Positions 37,965 to 45,041 of a stretch of 64,000 nt of DNA are shown piece by piece (position 1 is the first letter of the stretch; each line of letters opens with the position of its first letter). The notes beneath the pieces are model-generated. The model had not been told where the DNA came from and did not search any database. It saw only the letters and a program-made list of their open reading frames with translations. The stretch is from assembly GCF_010020825.1 (NCBI RefSeq), contig NZ_JAACJE010000001.1, positions 2,666,001 to 2,730,000 of the forward strand, written 5' to 3'. A program made the translations under genes and the position numbers. The stretch is from Acidovorax sp. 210-6 (GTDB lineage Bacteria; Pseudomonadota; Gammaproteobacteria; Burkholderiales; Burkholderiaceae_C).

Positions 37965-38642
37965 ATGCCCTGGCGCCGCCAGCCCGCCCACAGCGCCGAA
38001 CTGCTGGCGCAGTGGCAGTCCCTGGGCCAGACGCTGGGCCGGGACACCCCTGCGTGGAACGCAGAAGGACGGCGCCTGTTGCGCAGCTGGGCCCGCTGGC
38101 CGCGTGCCTACCACGACACCACGCACCTGGGGGCCTGCCTGGGGCACCTGCGCACGCTGCGCACCGCCCAGCCCGGCGCACTGCAAGACCCGGTGGCCGT
38201 GGAACTGGCGCTGTGGTACCACGACGCCATCTACTGGCCCTGGAGCACGCACAACGAGGAGCACAGCGCCGACTGGGCCGTGCGCTTTCTGCGCGGCCAG
38301 TCCTTGCCCGAAACCCTGGTGGCGCAGGTGCACCAGCACATCCTGGACACACGCCACCAGCCCGGTCCGCTGACGGGCGATGCGCAGTGGGTGGTGGACA
38401 TCGACCTGGCCATCCTGGGCCAGAACCCGGCGGTGTACGACCGCTTCGAGCGCAACGTGCGCCGCGAATACTTCTTCGTGCGCTGGCCGCGCTACGTCGC
38501 GGGCCGCAGCGCGGTGCTGCGCGGCTTCCTCGACCGACCGCGCATCTATGGCACCGATGCGTTCCATGGGCGCTTCGAGGCCACCGCCCGCCAGAACCTT
38601 GAACGCGCCCTGGCCGCGCTGCACACACCGCCCCGCCCATGA
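37965..38642 (+). CDS. Predicted HD-superfamily metal-dependent hydrolase
   Basis: A 225-residue cytoplasmic protein. The HD-type metal motifs appear as RAYHDTTHLG, LWYHDAIYW and a later VVDIDLAILG. Databases often call this family 'N-methyl-D-aspartate receptor NMDAR2C subunit', which is a misnomer. The substrate is unknown. ATG at 37965 follows the duplicated argF tail. Its end overlaps the next gene by four bases (ATGA), so they are coupled. Confidence 0.8.
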   Translation: MPWRRQPAHSAELLAQWQSLGQTLGRDTPAWNAEGRRLLRSWARWPRAYHDTTHLGACLGHLRTLRTAQPGALQDPVAVELALWYHDAIYWPWSTHNEEHSADWAVRFLRGQSLPETLVAQVHQHILDTRHQPGPLTGDAQWVVDIDLAILGQNPAVYDRFERNVRREYFFVRWPRYVAGRSAVLRGFLDRPRIYGTDAFHGRFEATARQNLERALAALHTPPRP

Positions 38643-38953
38643 CCCACCCCTGCCTCACCTGCGGCGCCTGCTGCGCGAGCTTTCGCGTGGACTTCTCGGT
38701 GTACGAAACCCAGGAGCTGGGTGGTGACGTACCCGACGGCCTGGCCGTGGACGTGACCGACACCCTGCGCCGCATGCGCGGCACCGACCACAGCCCACCG
38801 CGCTGCGCTGCCCTCACCGGCAAGGTGGGCACCCAGGCCGCCTGCGGCATCTACGAATGGCGCCCCTCGCCCTGCCGCGAGTTCGCACCCGGCAGTCCGG
38901 CCTGTGAGCGCGCGCGGCAGCGCCACGGGCTGGGGGCCTACCCTGATAATTGA
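38639..38953 (+). CDS. YkgJ-type cysteine cluster protein
   Basis: A 104-residue protein with CLTCGACCASF at the start and further cysteines in PPRCAAL, ACGIYEWRPSPCREF and SPACERAR. The pattern fits the YkgJ/CxxCxxCC zinc or iron cluster family. Function is unknown. It is translationally coupled to the HD-type gene upstream and converges on the feo operon across a repeat. Confidence 0.85.
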   Translation: MTHPCLTCGACCASFRVDFSVYETQELGGDVPDGLAVDVTDTLRRMRGTDHSPPRCAALTGKVGTQAACGIYEWRPSPCREFAPGSPACERARQRHGLGAYPDN

Positions 38954-38956
38954 ATG

Positions 38957-39015
38957 GAAAATTGGCCTCTAACGCTTACCAGACAAGCGCAGGCAGCTAT
39001 ATTTTTAATAGCATT
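38957..39015 (+). repeat. Two-hairpin dispersed repeat, copy R8
   Basis: GAAAATTGGCC block, hairpin 1 CGCTT/AAGCG (38973-38989), then hairpin 2 GCTAT/ATAGC (38996-39000 and 39008-39012). It begins three bases past the stop of the Cys-cluster gene, between convergent genes. Confidence 0.75.
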
Positions 39016-39028
39016 CTTGGCGCAAGAG

Positions 39029-39271
39029 CTACGGCTGTGAGTGCATCCACAGCGTCTTGCCGGTAGCGGCCTGCCGCGCGGCCGGGTCTGCCGGGGTGGC
39101 GCAACCGCCGCAGTCGCTGCACGATCCGCACGACGGCGCCTTGCCCAGCGCAGGGCGCACGCGGCCCAGGCGTTTGCGCAGGGCGGCGGGCATCCAGTAC
39201 CACAGCGCGTAGAGCGCGGCCAACAGCACGATGGCGCCCACTGCCAGGTTTTGCCACAGTGCACCGTGCAT
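39029..39271 (-). CDS. FeoB-associated Cys-rich membrane protein
   Basis: An 80-residue protein with one membrane helix (about 8-28, AVGAIVLLAALYALWYW), a basic stretch and then CGSCSDCGGCA. This layout matches small Cys-rich proteins found next to feoB, which may handle iron at the inner membrane. The start lies 3 bases after the feoB stop, so it is the third gene of feoA-feoB. Confidence 0.75.
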   Translation of the reverse strand: MHGALWQNLAVGAIVLLAALYALWYWMPAALRKRLGRVRPALGKAPSCGSCSDCGGCATPADPAARQAATGKTLWMHSQP

Positions 39272-39274
39272 GGT

Positions 39275-41137
39275 TCAGCCTCCCAGGGCCACCGTGAGGT
39301 GGTAGGTGGCGGCACTGGCGGCATAGGCCAGCGCAAACATGTAGCTGGCCATGAGCAAGGCCATGCGCCAGGAGTTGGTCTCGCGCCGCACCGTGGCCAG
39401 GGTGGCAATGCACTGCGGCGCAAAGACAAACCACACCAGCAGCGACAGCGCCGTGGCCAGCGACCACTGCTGCGCGATCAGCGTACCCAGTTGCGCCGCA
39501 GCTTCGTCGCCCGTGGCTGACAGCGCATACACCGTGCCCAGCGCACTGACCACCACTTCGCGCGCCGCCATGGCGGGCACCAGCGCAATGGCAATTTGCC
39601 AGTTGAAACCCAGCGGCGCGAACAGCGGCTCCAGCGCACGGCCCAACTGGCCCGCCAGGCTGTAGTAGATGGCTGATTCAGTGGCGCCCTCGGGCGGCGC
39701 CGGAAAGGTGGACAGCACCCACAGCAGCACCGACAGCGCCAGGATGATGCCGCCCACCCGCTTGATGAAGATGCTGGCGCGCTCGTACAGACCCTGGGCC
39801 AGGCTGCGCAGCGCGGGCAACCGGTACGGGGGCAGCTCCATGATGAGCGGCGTGGGCCGCACCGTGCCGCGCCAGAGCTTGAGCACGGCCGCCACGGCCA
39901 TGGCGCTGAAGATGCCGCCCACGTAGAGCGCGAACATCACCAGGCCCTGCAGATTGAACAGTCCCGCCACCGTGCGCTCAGGAATGAAGGCGGCAATCAA
40001 GAGCGCATACACCGGCAGGCGTGCCGAACAGGTCATGAGCGGCGCAATGAAGATGGTGACCAGCCGCTCGCGCCAGTGCGTGATGGTGCGCGTGGCCATG
40101 ATGCCCGGAATGGCGCAGGCAAAGCTCGACAGCAGCGGAATGAACGAACGCCCCGACAGCCCCACGCTGCCCATCACGCGGTCCAACAGAAAGGCCGCGC
40201 GCGGCAGGTAGCCCGAATCCTCCAGCGTGAGGATGAAGAAGAACAGGATGACGATCTGCGGCAGGAACACCAGCACGCCCCCCGCCCCGGCCACAATGCC
40301 CTCGACCAGCAGGCTGCGCAACAGGCCCTCGGGCAATTGCGACTGCAACCACCCGCCCACCGCCCCCACGCCGGACTCGATGGCGTCCATGGGCACAGCG
40401 GCCCAGCTGAACACCGCCTGGAACATCAGGAACATGGTGGCCGCCAGCACCAGCATGCCCCACAGCGGATGCAGCACCACGCGGTCGATGGCATCGTCGC
40501 GCCGCATCAGGCCTTCAGGCTCGCGCACCGCCAGGCGCAGGATGCGGCGCACCTCTTGCTGCGTTTGCAGCACCTGCGCCGGGCCTTGCGGTTGCCAGGC
40601 AGACGCCTGGGCACCACCGGCAGGCTGCCAGCCGTCCAGCCACTGCACCAGCGCACTCGCACCATCCTTGCGGATGCCCACGGTCTCCACCACGGGCATG
40701 CCCAGTTCGCGCTCCAGCAACGCGCGGTCGATGGCGATGCCCTGGCGGCGCGCGGCATCGCTCATGTTCATCGCCACCACCATGGGCAGGCCCATGGCGC
40801 GCGCCTCCAGCACCATGCGCAGGCCCAGTTGCAGCTTGGTGGCATCGACCACGCAGACCAGCAGGTCGGGCGCGGCCTCACCCGCGCGCTGGCCGGTGAC
40901 CACGTCGCGCGTCACGGCCTCATCGGCACTCAGGGCGTTGAGGCTGTAGGCACCCGGCAGGTCCAGCACGCGCACGGCCTTGCCCGCGGGCGTGGTGAGC
41001 ACGCCCTCCTTGCGCTCGACCGTGACCCCGGCGTAATTGGCCACCTTCTGGCGGCTGCCGGTCAGCAGGTTGAACAGGGCGGTCTTGCCGCAGTTGGGAT
41101 GGCCCAGCAGGGCCAGGCGCATGGCAGCGGCGCTCAC
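39275..41137 (-). CDS. feoB: Ferrous iron transporter FeoB
   Basis: A 620-residue inner-membrane Fe(II) transporter with an N-terminal G protein. The G motifs are GHPNCGKTALF, DLPGAYSL and NMSD, and a membrane domain of about ten helices follows, with SGRSFIPLLSSFACAIPGIM. It is shorter than the 770-residue E. coli protein, as is common in Betaproteobacteria. GTG at 41137 is chosen because GGAGG lies 8 bases upstream; the ATG at 41122 has none. It lies between feoA and the Cys-rich gene. Confidence 0.95.
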   Translation of the reverse strand: MSAAAMRLALLGHPNCGKTALFNLLTGSRQKVANYAGVTVERKEGVLTTPAGKAVRVLDLPGAYSLNALSADEAVTRDVVTGQRAGEAAPDLLVCVVDATKLQLGLRMVLEARAMGLPMVVAMNMSDAARRQGIAIDRALLERELGMPVVETVGIRKDGASALVQWLDGWQPAGGAQASAWQPQGPAQVLQTQQEVRRILRLAVREPEGLMRRDDAIDRVVLHPLWGMLVLAATMFLMFQAVFSWAAVPMDAIESGVGAVGGWLQSQLPEGLLRSLLVEGIVAGAGGVLVFLPQIVILFFFILTLEDSGYLPRAAFLLDRVMGSVGLSGRSFIPLLSSFACAIPGIMATRTITHWRERLVTIFIAPLMTCSARLPVYALLIAAFIPERTVAGLFNLQGLVMFALYVGGIFSAMAVAAVLKLWRGTVRPTPLIMELPPYRLPALRSLAQGLYERASIFIKRVGGIILALSVLLWVLSTFPAPPEGATESAIYYSLAGQLGRALEPLFAPLGFNWQIAIALVPAMAAREVVVSALGTVYALSATGDEAAAQLGTLIAQQWSLATALSLLVWFVFAPQCIATLATVRRETNSWRMALLMASYMFALAYAASAATYHLTVALGG

Positions 41138-41198
41138 TGGCTGGCCTCCGTGCTTTGCATGACGGTGCGAGCCCGCTGGGGAACAGCCCGGTACGCGC

Positions 41199-41516
41199 TC
41201 ATGCCGCAGCGCCCTGCACCGGTGGCGTGGTGCTGATGCGCACCAGCGCCGCCTCGCGCTTGCGCAGCGCAAAGGTGGTGCGCCCCACACGCACGGCCAT
41301 GGGCTCGCCCGCCGGAAAGGCCCGCGCCACCACATGCACGCGCTCGCCCGGCAGGAAACCGATCTCCAGCAGGCGCAGCAACAGATCGCCGTCTTCGGCC
41401 GCCGCCTCCATGTGCAGGCCCTGCACCCAGGCATTGGTGCGCAGGGGCAGGTCGGCAAGACCGGCCTCACCTGTCACCACGGGGGCCGGAGCGGCCAGGG
41501 GAATCACTGCGTCCAT
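41199..41516 (-). CDS. feoA: Ferrous iron transport accessory protein FeoA
   Basis: A 105-residue SH3-like protein needed for FeoB activity. The core is LLRLLEIGFLPGERVHVVAR ... MAVRVGRTTFALRKREAALV. It carries about 30 extra N-terminal residues compared with E. coli FeoA. ATG at 41516 has no clear Shine-Dalgarno sequence. A promoter with a Fur box over the start point lies just upstream. Confidence 0.9.
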   Translation of the reverse strand: MDAVIPLAAPAPVVTGEAGLADLPLRTNAWVQGLHMEAAAEDGDLLLRLLEIGFLPGERVHVVARAFPAGEPMAVRVGRTTFALRKREAALVRISTTPPVQGAAA

Positions 41517-41525
41517 AATATTCTA

Positions 41526-41544
41526 AATAACAACCATTATTATT
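41526..41544 (-). promoter_or_regulatory. Fur box of the feo operon
   Basis: On the minus strand AATAATAATGGTTGTTATT matches the 19-bp Fur consensus at about 12 positions. It lies over the expected transcription start, 10 bases before the feoA ATG, so Fe-Fur would block initiation. Confidence 0.65.
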
Positions 41545-41549
41545 TGCGA

Positions 41550-41578
41550 ATTGTAGGCGGACGCCTCTTTCCAGGCAA
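41550..41578 (-). promoter_or_regulatory. Sigma70 promoter of feoA
   Basis: On the minus strand -35 TTGCCT (41578-41573), a 17-base spacer and -10 TACAAT (41555-41550). The start would be near 41543, inside the Fur box. Confidence 0.65.
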
Positions 41579-41649
41579 GACGTACCGCCGCCCCATCCCG
41601 TGCAGTCTTGCGCTGGATCAAGCCACCGGGGCGCGCGGGATAATGCCCC

Positions 41650-42279
41650 ATGCCTCGCCTTTGGGACATCTCCCCCGCCCTGCACCCCGGCACGCCGGTG
41701 TACCCCGGCGACACGCCCCTGCGCCTGCACTGGACCAGCACCCTGGGCCCAGGGTGCGCCGTCAACGTGGGCGCGATCACCCTCAGCACCCACCTGGGAG
41801 CCCATGCCGACGCGCCGCTGCACTACGACCCCCAGGGCGCCGCCGTGGGCGCCTTGGCGCTGGAGCCCTTTCTGGGCCCCTGCCGCGTGGTGCACGCCCG
41901 CGGCAACGCCGCGCTGGTGCAGGTGGCCGACCTGGCCCATGCCCTGAGCGACCCGCTGCCCCCGCGCCTGCTGGTGCGCACGCGAGTGCACCCTGCACCC
42001 GCGCACTGGGATGCCGACTTCCGTGCCCTGGCCCCGGCCCTGCTGCAGCACCTGGCCGACCGCGGCCTGCTGCTGGTGGGCCTGGACACGCCCAGCGTGG
42101 ACCCCGCCGACAGCACCGACCTGCCCAGCCACCAGGTGCTGCGTCAACGCGATCTGCGCGTGCTGGAAAACCTGGTGCTCGACGAGGTGCCCGAGGGCGA
42201 CTACGAACTCATCGCCCTGCCGCTCAAGCTGAGCACCGCCGACGCCTCGCCCGTGCGCGCCGTGCTGCGCGCCCTGTGA
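41650..42279 (+). CDS. kynB: Kynurenine formamidase (cyclase family)
   Basis: A 209-residue metal-dependent hydrolase that turns N-formylkynurenine into kynurenine in tryptophan breakdown. The metal motif is THLGAHADAPLHY near residue 48, with LWDISPALHPGTPVYPGDTP at the start and GLLLVGLDTPSVDP later. ATG at 41650. No kynA or kynU is seen here, so its partner genes lie elsewhere. Divergent from feoA. Confidence 0.9.
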   Translation: MPRLWDISPALHPGTPVYPGDTPLRLHWTSTLGPGCAVNVGAITLSTHLGAHADAPLHYDPQGAAVGALALEPFLGPCRVVHARGNAALVQVADLAHALSDPLPPRLLVRTRVHPAPAHWDADFRALAPALLQHLADRGLLLVGLDTPSVDPADSTDLPSHQVLRQRDLRVLENLVLDEVPEGDYELIALPLKLSTADASPVRAVLRAL

Positions 42280-42296
42280 CCCCCTGCCCCACCGCC

Positions 42297-43217
42297 ATGC
42301 AAGCCCTGCTCGACGCCATTGCCGCCGCTCCTTTGCCCACCGAGGCCTGCCGCATCTTCCACGGCCGGGGCGGCCTGAACCCCGGCTGCGAAGGCTGGAC
42401 GCTGGACGCCTACCCGCCCGTGTGGGTGTTCACCAGCTTTGAACCCGCCGACGACGCCCTGCTGGCCGCCGTGCACCAAGCCCTGCAAGCGCGCTGGGCC
42501 ACACTGGCACCCGGCGCCGCACTGCACTGGGTGTACCAGTGCCGCCACCCGCAGCAGCGCGAAACCCGCACCATGGCAGGCCAGGTGCCCGAGCCGCATG
42601 TGGTGCAGGAAGACGGCGCGCGCTACCTGGTGCATGTGCTGCGCGGGCAGAACCACGGCCTGTTCCTGGACATGGCCGAAGGCCGCCGCTGGGTGCAGCG
42701 CCACGCCGCGCAGCACCCCGGCCTGCGCGTGCTCAACCTGTTTGCCTACACCTGCGCGTTTTCGGTGGCAGCGCTGCGCGCAGGCGCGGCCCAGGTGGTC
42801 AACGTGGACATGGCCGGGGGCGCACTGGCCACGGGGCGGCAGAACCACCGGCTCAATGGGCTGGAGGCCGGCGCCCTGTTCTGGGACCACGACATCTTCA
42901 GCTCCTGGGGCAAGATCACGCGCCACGGCCCCTACGGCCTGGTCATCATCGACCCGCCCAGCTACCAGAAAGGCAGCTTCGTCGCCACCAAGGACTACGC
43001 GCGCCTGCTGCGCCGCCTGCCCGACCTGCTGGCCCCCGGCGGCCACGCCCTGCTGTGCCTGAACGCCCCCGAACTGGACAGCGCCTTCCTGCACCAGCAG
43101 GTGCAGGAGCAGGCACCCACACTGCAATTCGTCGAGCGCCTGGCCAACCCCGCCACCTTTGCCGACGCCCAGCCCGAGCGGGCGCTGAAGGTGCTGGTGT
43201 ACCGGGAGGCGGGGTGA
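42297..43217 (+). CDS. Class I SAM-dependent methyltransferase, RlmI-like
   Basis: A 306-residue protein with the SAM motif VLNLFAYTCAFSVAALRAGA near residue 142, VNVDMAGGAL (acidic residue of motif II) and the catalytic IIDPPSYQKGSF. This resembles the methyltransferase half of the RlmI/YccW group, which modifies 23S rRNA cytosine, but it lacks the usual N-terminal PUA domain. An RNA target is likely. ATG at 42297, 17 bases after kynB. Confidence 0.85.
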   Translation: MQALLDAIAAAPLPTEACRIFHGRGGLNPGCEGWTLDAYPPVWVFTSFEPADDALLAAVHQALQARWATLAPGAALHWVYQCRHPQQRETRTMAGQVPEPHVVQEDGARYLVHVLRGQNHGLFLDMAEGRRWVQRHAAQHPGLRVLNLFAYTCAFSVAALRAGAAQVVNVDMAGGALATGRQNHRLNGLEAGALFWDHDIFSSWGKITRHGPYGLVIIDPPSYQKGSFVATKDYARLLRRLPDLLAPGGHALLCLNAPELDSAFLHQQVQEQAPTLQFVERLANPATFADAQPERALKVLVYREAG

Positions 43218-43275
43218 GCGTCCTCGGGGACGCTGATCGACTCAGTGGCGCCACATACTGAATAGGGACTGATCC

Positions 43276-43722
43276 ATGCAATACCCAGCGGTACTGAACC
43301 CAGCCGAAGTCGGCAACTACCCCGCAAGCTGTTTTTCCGGCGGCGGGTTGGTCTGGGATGCCGTGCTGGAATACCGTGTGTGGTGCCACCCGGAACGCGG
43401 CGCGCCCGATGAAGCCGACGGCAACGACTACTTCTACGGGTTCGAAACCTTTGAAGAAGCCGACGCCTTTGCCCGCGCCACCATGGGCGCCGAGGAGCCC
43501 TTGGCCCTGGTGCTGCAGCGTGAATACATCGACGAGGACGAGCCGGGATGCTATGTGCATATCCGGGAGCCCAGAATCACCGAATGGCCGGTGGAATTTT
43601 TGTCAAGGCCCCAGCGGGACGATTTCACCATTCCCGATTTTTTGGCACCAGACGCTCCCCCCAACCGGCTGGAGGTGCTGCGTGGCCTGGCGCCCAGAGC
43701 ACGCAGAACCAGCCCCCCTTGA
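43276..43722 (+). CDS. Conserved hypothetical protein, 148 aa
   Basis: A soluble acidic protein, with YFYGFETFEEADAFARATMG in the middle and EPLALVLQREYIDEDEPG after it. Related genes are sometimes labelled as acetyltransferases, but no GNAT motif is visible here. ATG at 43276. It converges on the monooxygenase gene across repeat R9. Function is unknown. Confidence 0.6.
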   Translation: MQYPAVLNPAEVGNYPASCFSGGGLVWDAVLEYRVWCHPERGAPDEADGNDYFYGFETFEEADAFARATMGAEEPLALVLQREYIDEDEPGCYVHIREPRITEWPVEFLSRPQRDDFTIPDFLAPDAPPNRLEVLRGLAPRARRTSPP

Positions 43723-43748
43723 GAGAACAAGGCGTTCGCAATGAGCGC

Positions 43749-43809
43749 GGAGAAAAGTGCCTTTATCGCTTATGAATAAAGCGCCAATAGCTATAGTTTT
43801 AATAGCAAA
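43749..43809 (+). repeat. Two-hairpin dispersed repeat, copy R9
   Basis: AGAAAAGTGCC block, hairpin 1 CGCTT/AAGCG (43767-43771 and 43779-43783), then hairpin 2 GCTAT/ATAGC (43790-43794 and 43802-43806). It ends at the stop codon of the monooxygenase gene. Confidence 0.75.
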
Positions 43810-45027
43810 TCACATCAACCCTGCATCCATCCCGTCGCCCCGGTAAAGCCAAGGCACATCCAGCAAGCGCTCGCCCAGCACGCGCAGCCCCAGATCACGC
43901 CCCCAGCGCACCAGCCCGGTGGCATGAAAGATGCGCCCGTTGCGCTGCGAGCGCGCCTGTACGCGTGCAGCGCGCTGCCAGCGGTTGAGCGCGTAGCGGC
44001 GCAGACGCAGGGGCACCTCCACATCGTGCAGGGCCAGGGCGGCCTGCAGTTGCGTGGCGTCTTCCAGGGCCATGCCTGCGCCCTGGGCCAGGTAGGGCGG
44101 CATGGGGTGGGCGGCGTCGCCCAGCAGGGCCACCAGGCCGCGGGCCATGGCGTCGGCGCTTTGCATGGGGGCGCGGTCACACAGTGGCCACAGGCGCCAG
44201 CCCAAGCCCGCAGCGGCCACGCTGTGCACCACCTCCTGCAAGGCGGGGTGGGTGCCTTCCAGGGCATGGGCCAGGTCGGCGGCGTTGGCGGCGTGGTCCC
44301 AGTGCTCCAGGTCCTGTGGTGGGCTGCCATGGATGATGACCACCAGGTTCATCCACTCGCCCCGGCGCACGGGGTAGTGCACGGCATGCAGGCGCGGCCC
44401 GAGCCAGGCGGTGATCTGAGCACGCCACGCGGCGGGCAGCGCCTGCGCAGGCACCAGGGCGCGGTAGGCCAGATGCCCGGTGGCGCGGGGGGTGCCGTCC
44501 TGCCAGGCCTGGGTGCGGGTGCGGCTCCACAGGCCGTCGGCGCCAATCAACGCGTCGCCCTCCACCGGCTTGGCCTGGCCCTGACCATGCTCGACATGCA
44601 CCAGCACGGCGTTGCCGGTGTCCTCGTGCTGGGTGATGGCGTGGCCCAGGTTGAGTTGCACGGCCGGGTGGTCTTGCACGGCATGCAGCAGCAGGCTGTG
44701 CAGATCGGCGCGGTGGATGGTGGCGTAGGGCGCGCTGTAGCGGCGCACCGTGGCCTCGCCCAACGCCAGCGTGGCGAGCACACCGCCGTGCATGGCGCTG
44801 CGCACCTGCAGGTGCTGCGGAAAGGCGGCCACAGCGTTCAGCGCAGGCTCCAGGCCCCAGGCCTGCAGGCAACGCACGGCGTTGGGGCCCAGTTGCACGC
44901 CAGCGCCCACCTCGGAAAACTGCACTGCGCGCTCGAAGAGCCGCACCTCCCACCCGGCGCGCGTGGCGGCCAGTGCGGCTGCCAGCCCACCGATGCCGCC
45001 TCCGGCGACCAAAAGCTGCTTGTCCAT
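43810..45027 (-). CDS. FAD-dependent aromatic monooxygenase (salicylate hydroxylase-like)
   Basis: A 405-residue class A flavoprotein hydroxylase. FAD motifs are VAGGGIGGLAAALAATRAGW at the N-terminus, GADGLWSRTR near residue 160, and LLGDAAHPMPPYLAQGAGMA near residue 295. It hydroxylates an aromatic acid with NAD(P)H and oxygen; salicylate, 3-hydroxybenzoate or 6-hydroxynicotinate are all possible. ATG at 45027. It lies 14 bases after the GGDEF-EAL gene but is probably functionally separate. Confidence 0.85.
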   Translation of the reverse strand: MDKQLLVAGGGIGGLAAALAATRAGWEVRLFERAVQFSEVGAGVQLGPNAVRCLQAWGLEPALNAVAAFPQHLQVRSAMHGGVLATLALGEATVRRYSAPYATIHRADLHSLLLHAVQDHPAVQLNLGHAITQHEDTGNAVLVHVEHGQGQAKPVEGDALIGADGLWSRTRTQAWQDGTPRATGHLAYRALVPAQALPAAWRAQITAWLGPRLHAVHYPVRRGEWMNLVVIIHGSPPQDLEHWDHAANAADLAHALEGTHPALQEVVHSVAAAGLGWRLWPLCDRAPMQSADAMARGLVALLGDAAHPMPPYLAQGAGMALEDATQLQAALALHDVEVPLRLRRYALNRWQRAARVQARSQRNGRIFHATGLVRWGRDLGLRVLGERLLDVPWLYRGDGMDAGLM

Positions 45028-45041
45028 GCCCCGTATTGTCG

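Noticed and set aside
37965-38642. 'NMDA receptor NMDAR2C subunit' as a name for the HD-type protein
   Set aside because: The motifs are of the HD hydrolase type; nothing resembles a ligand-gated ion channel.
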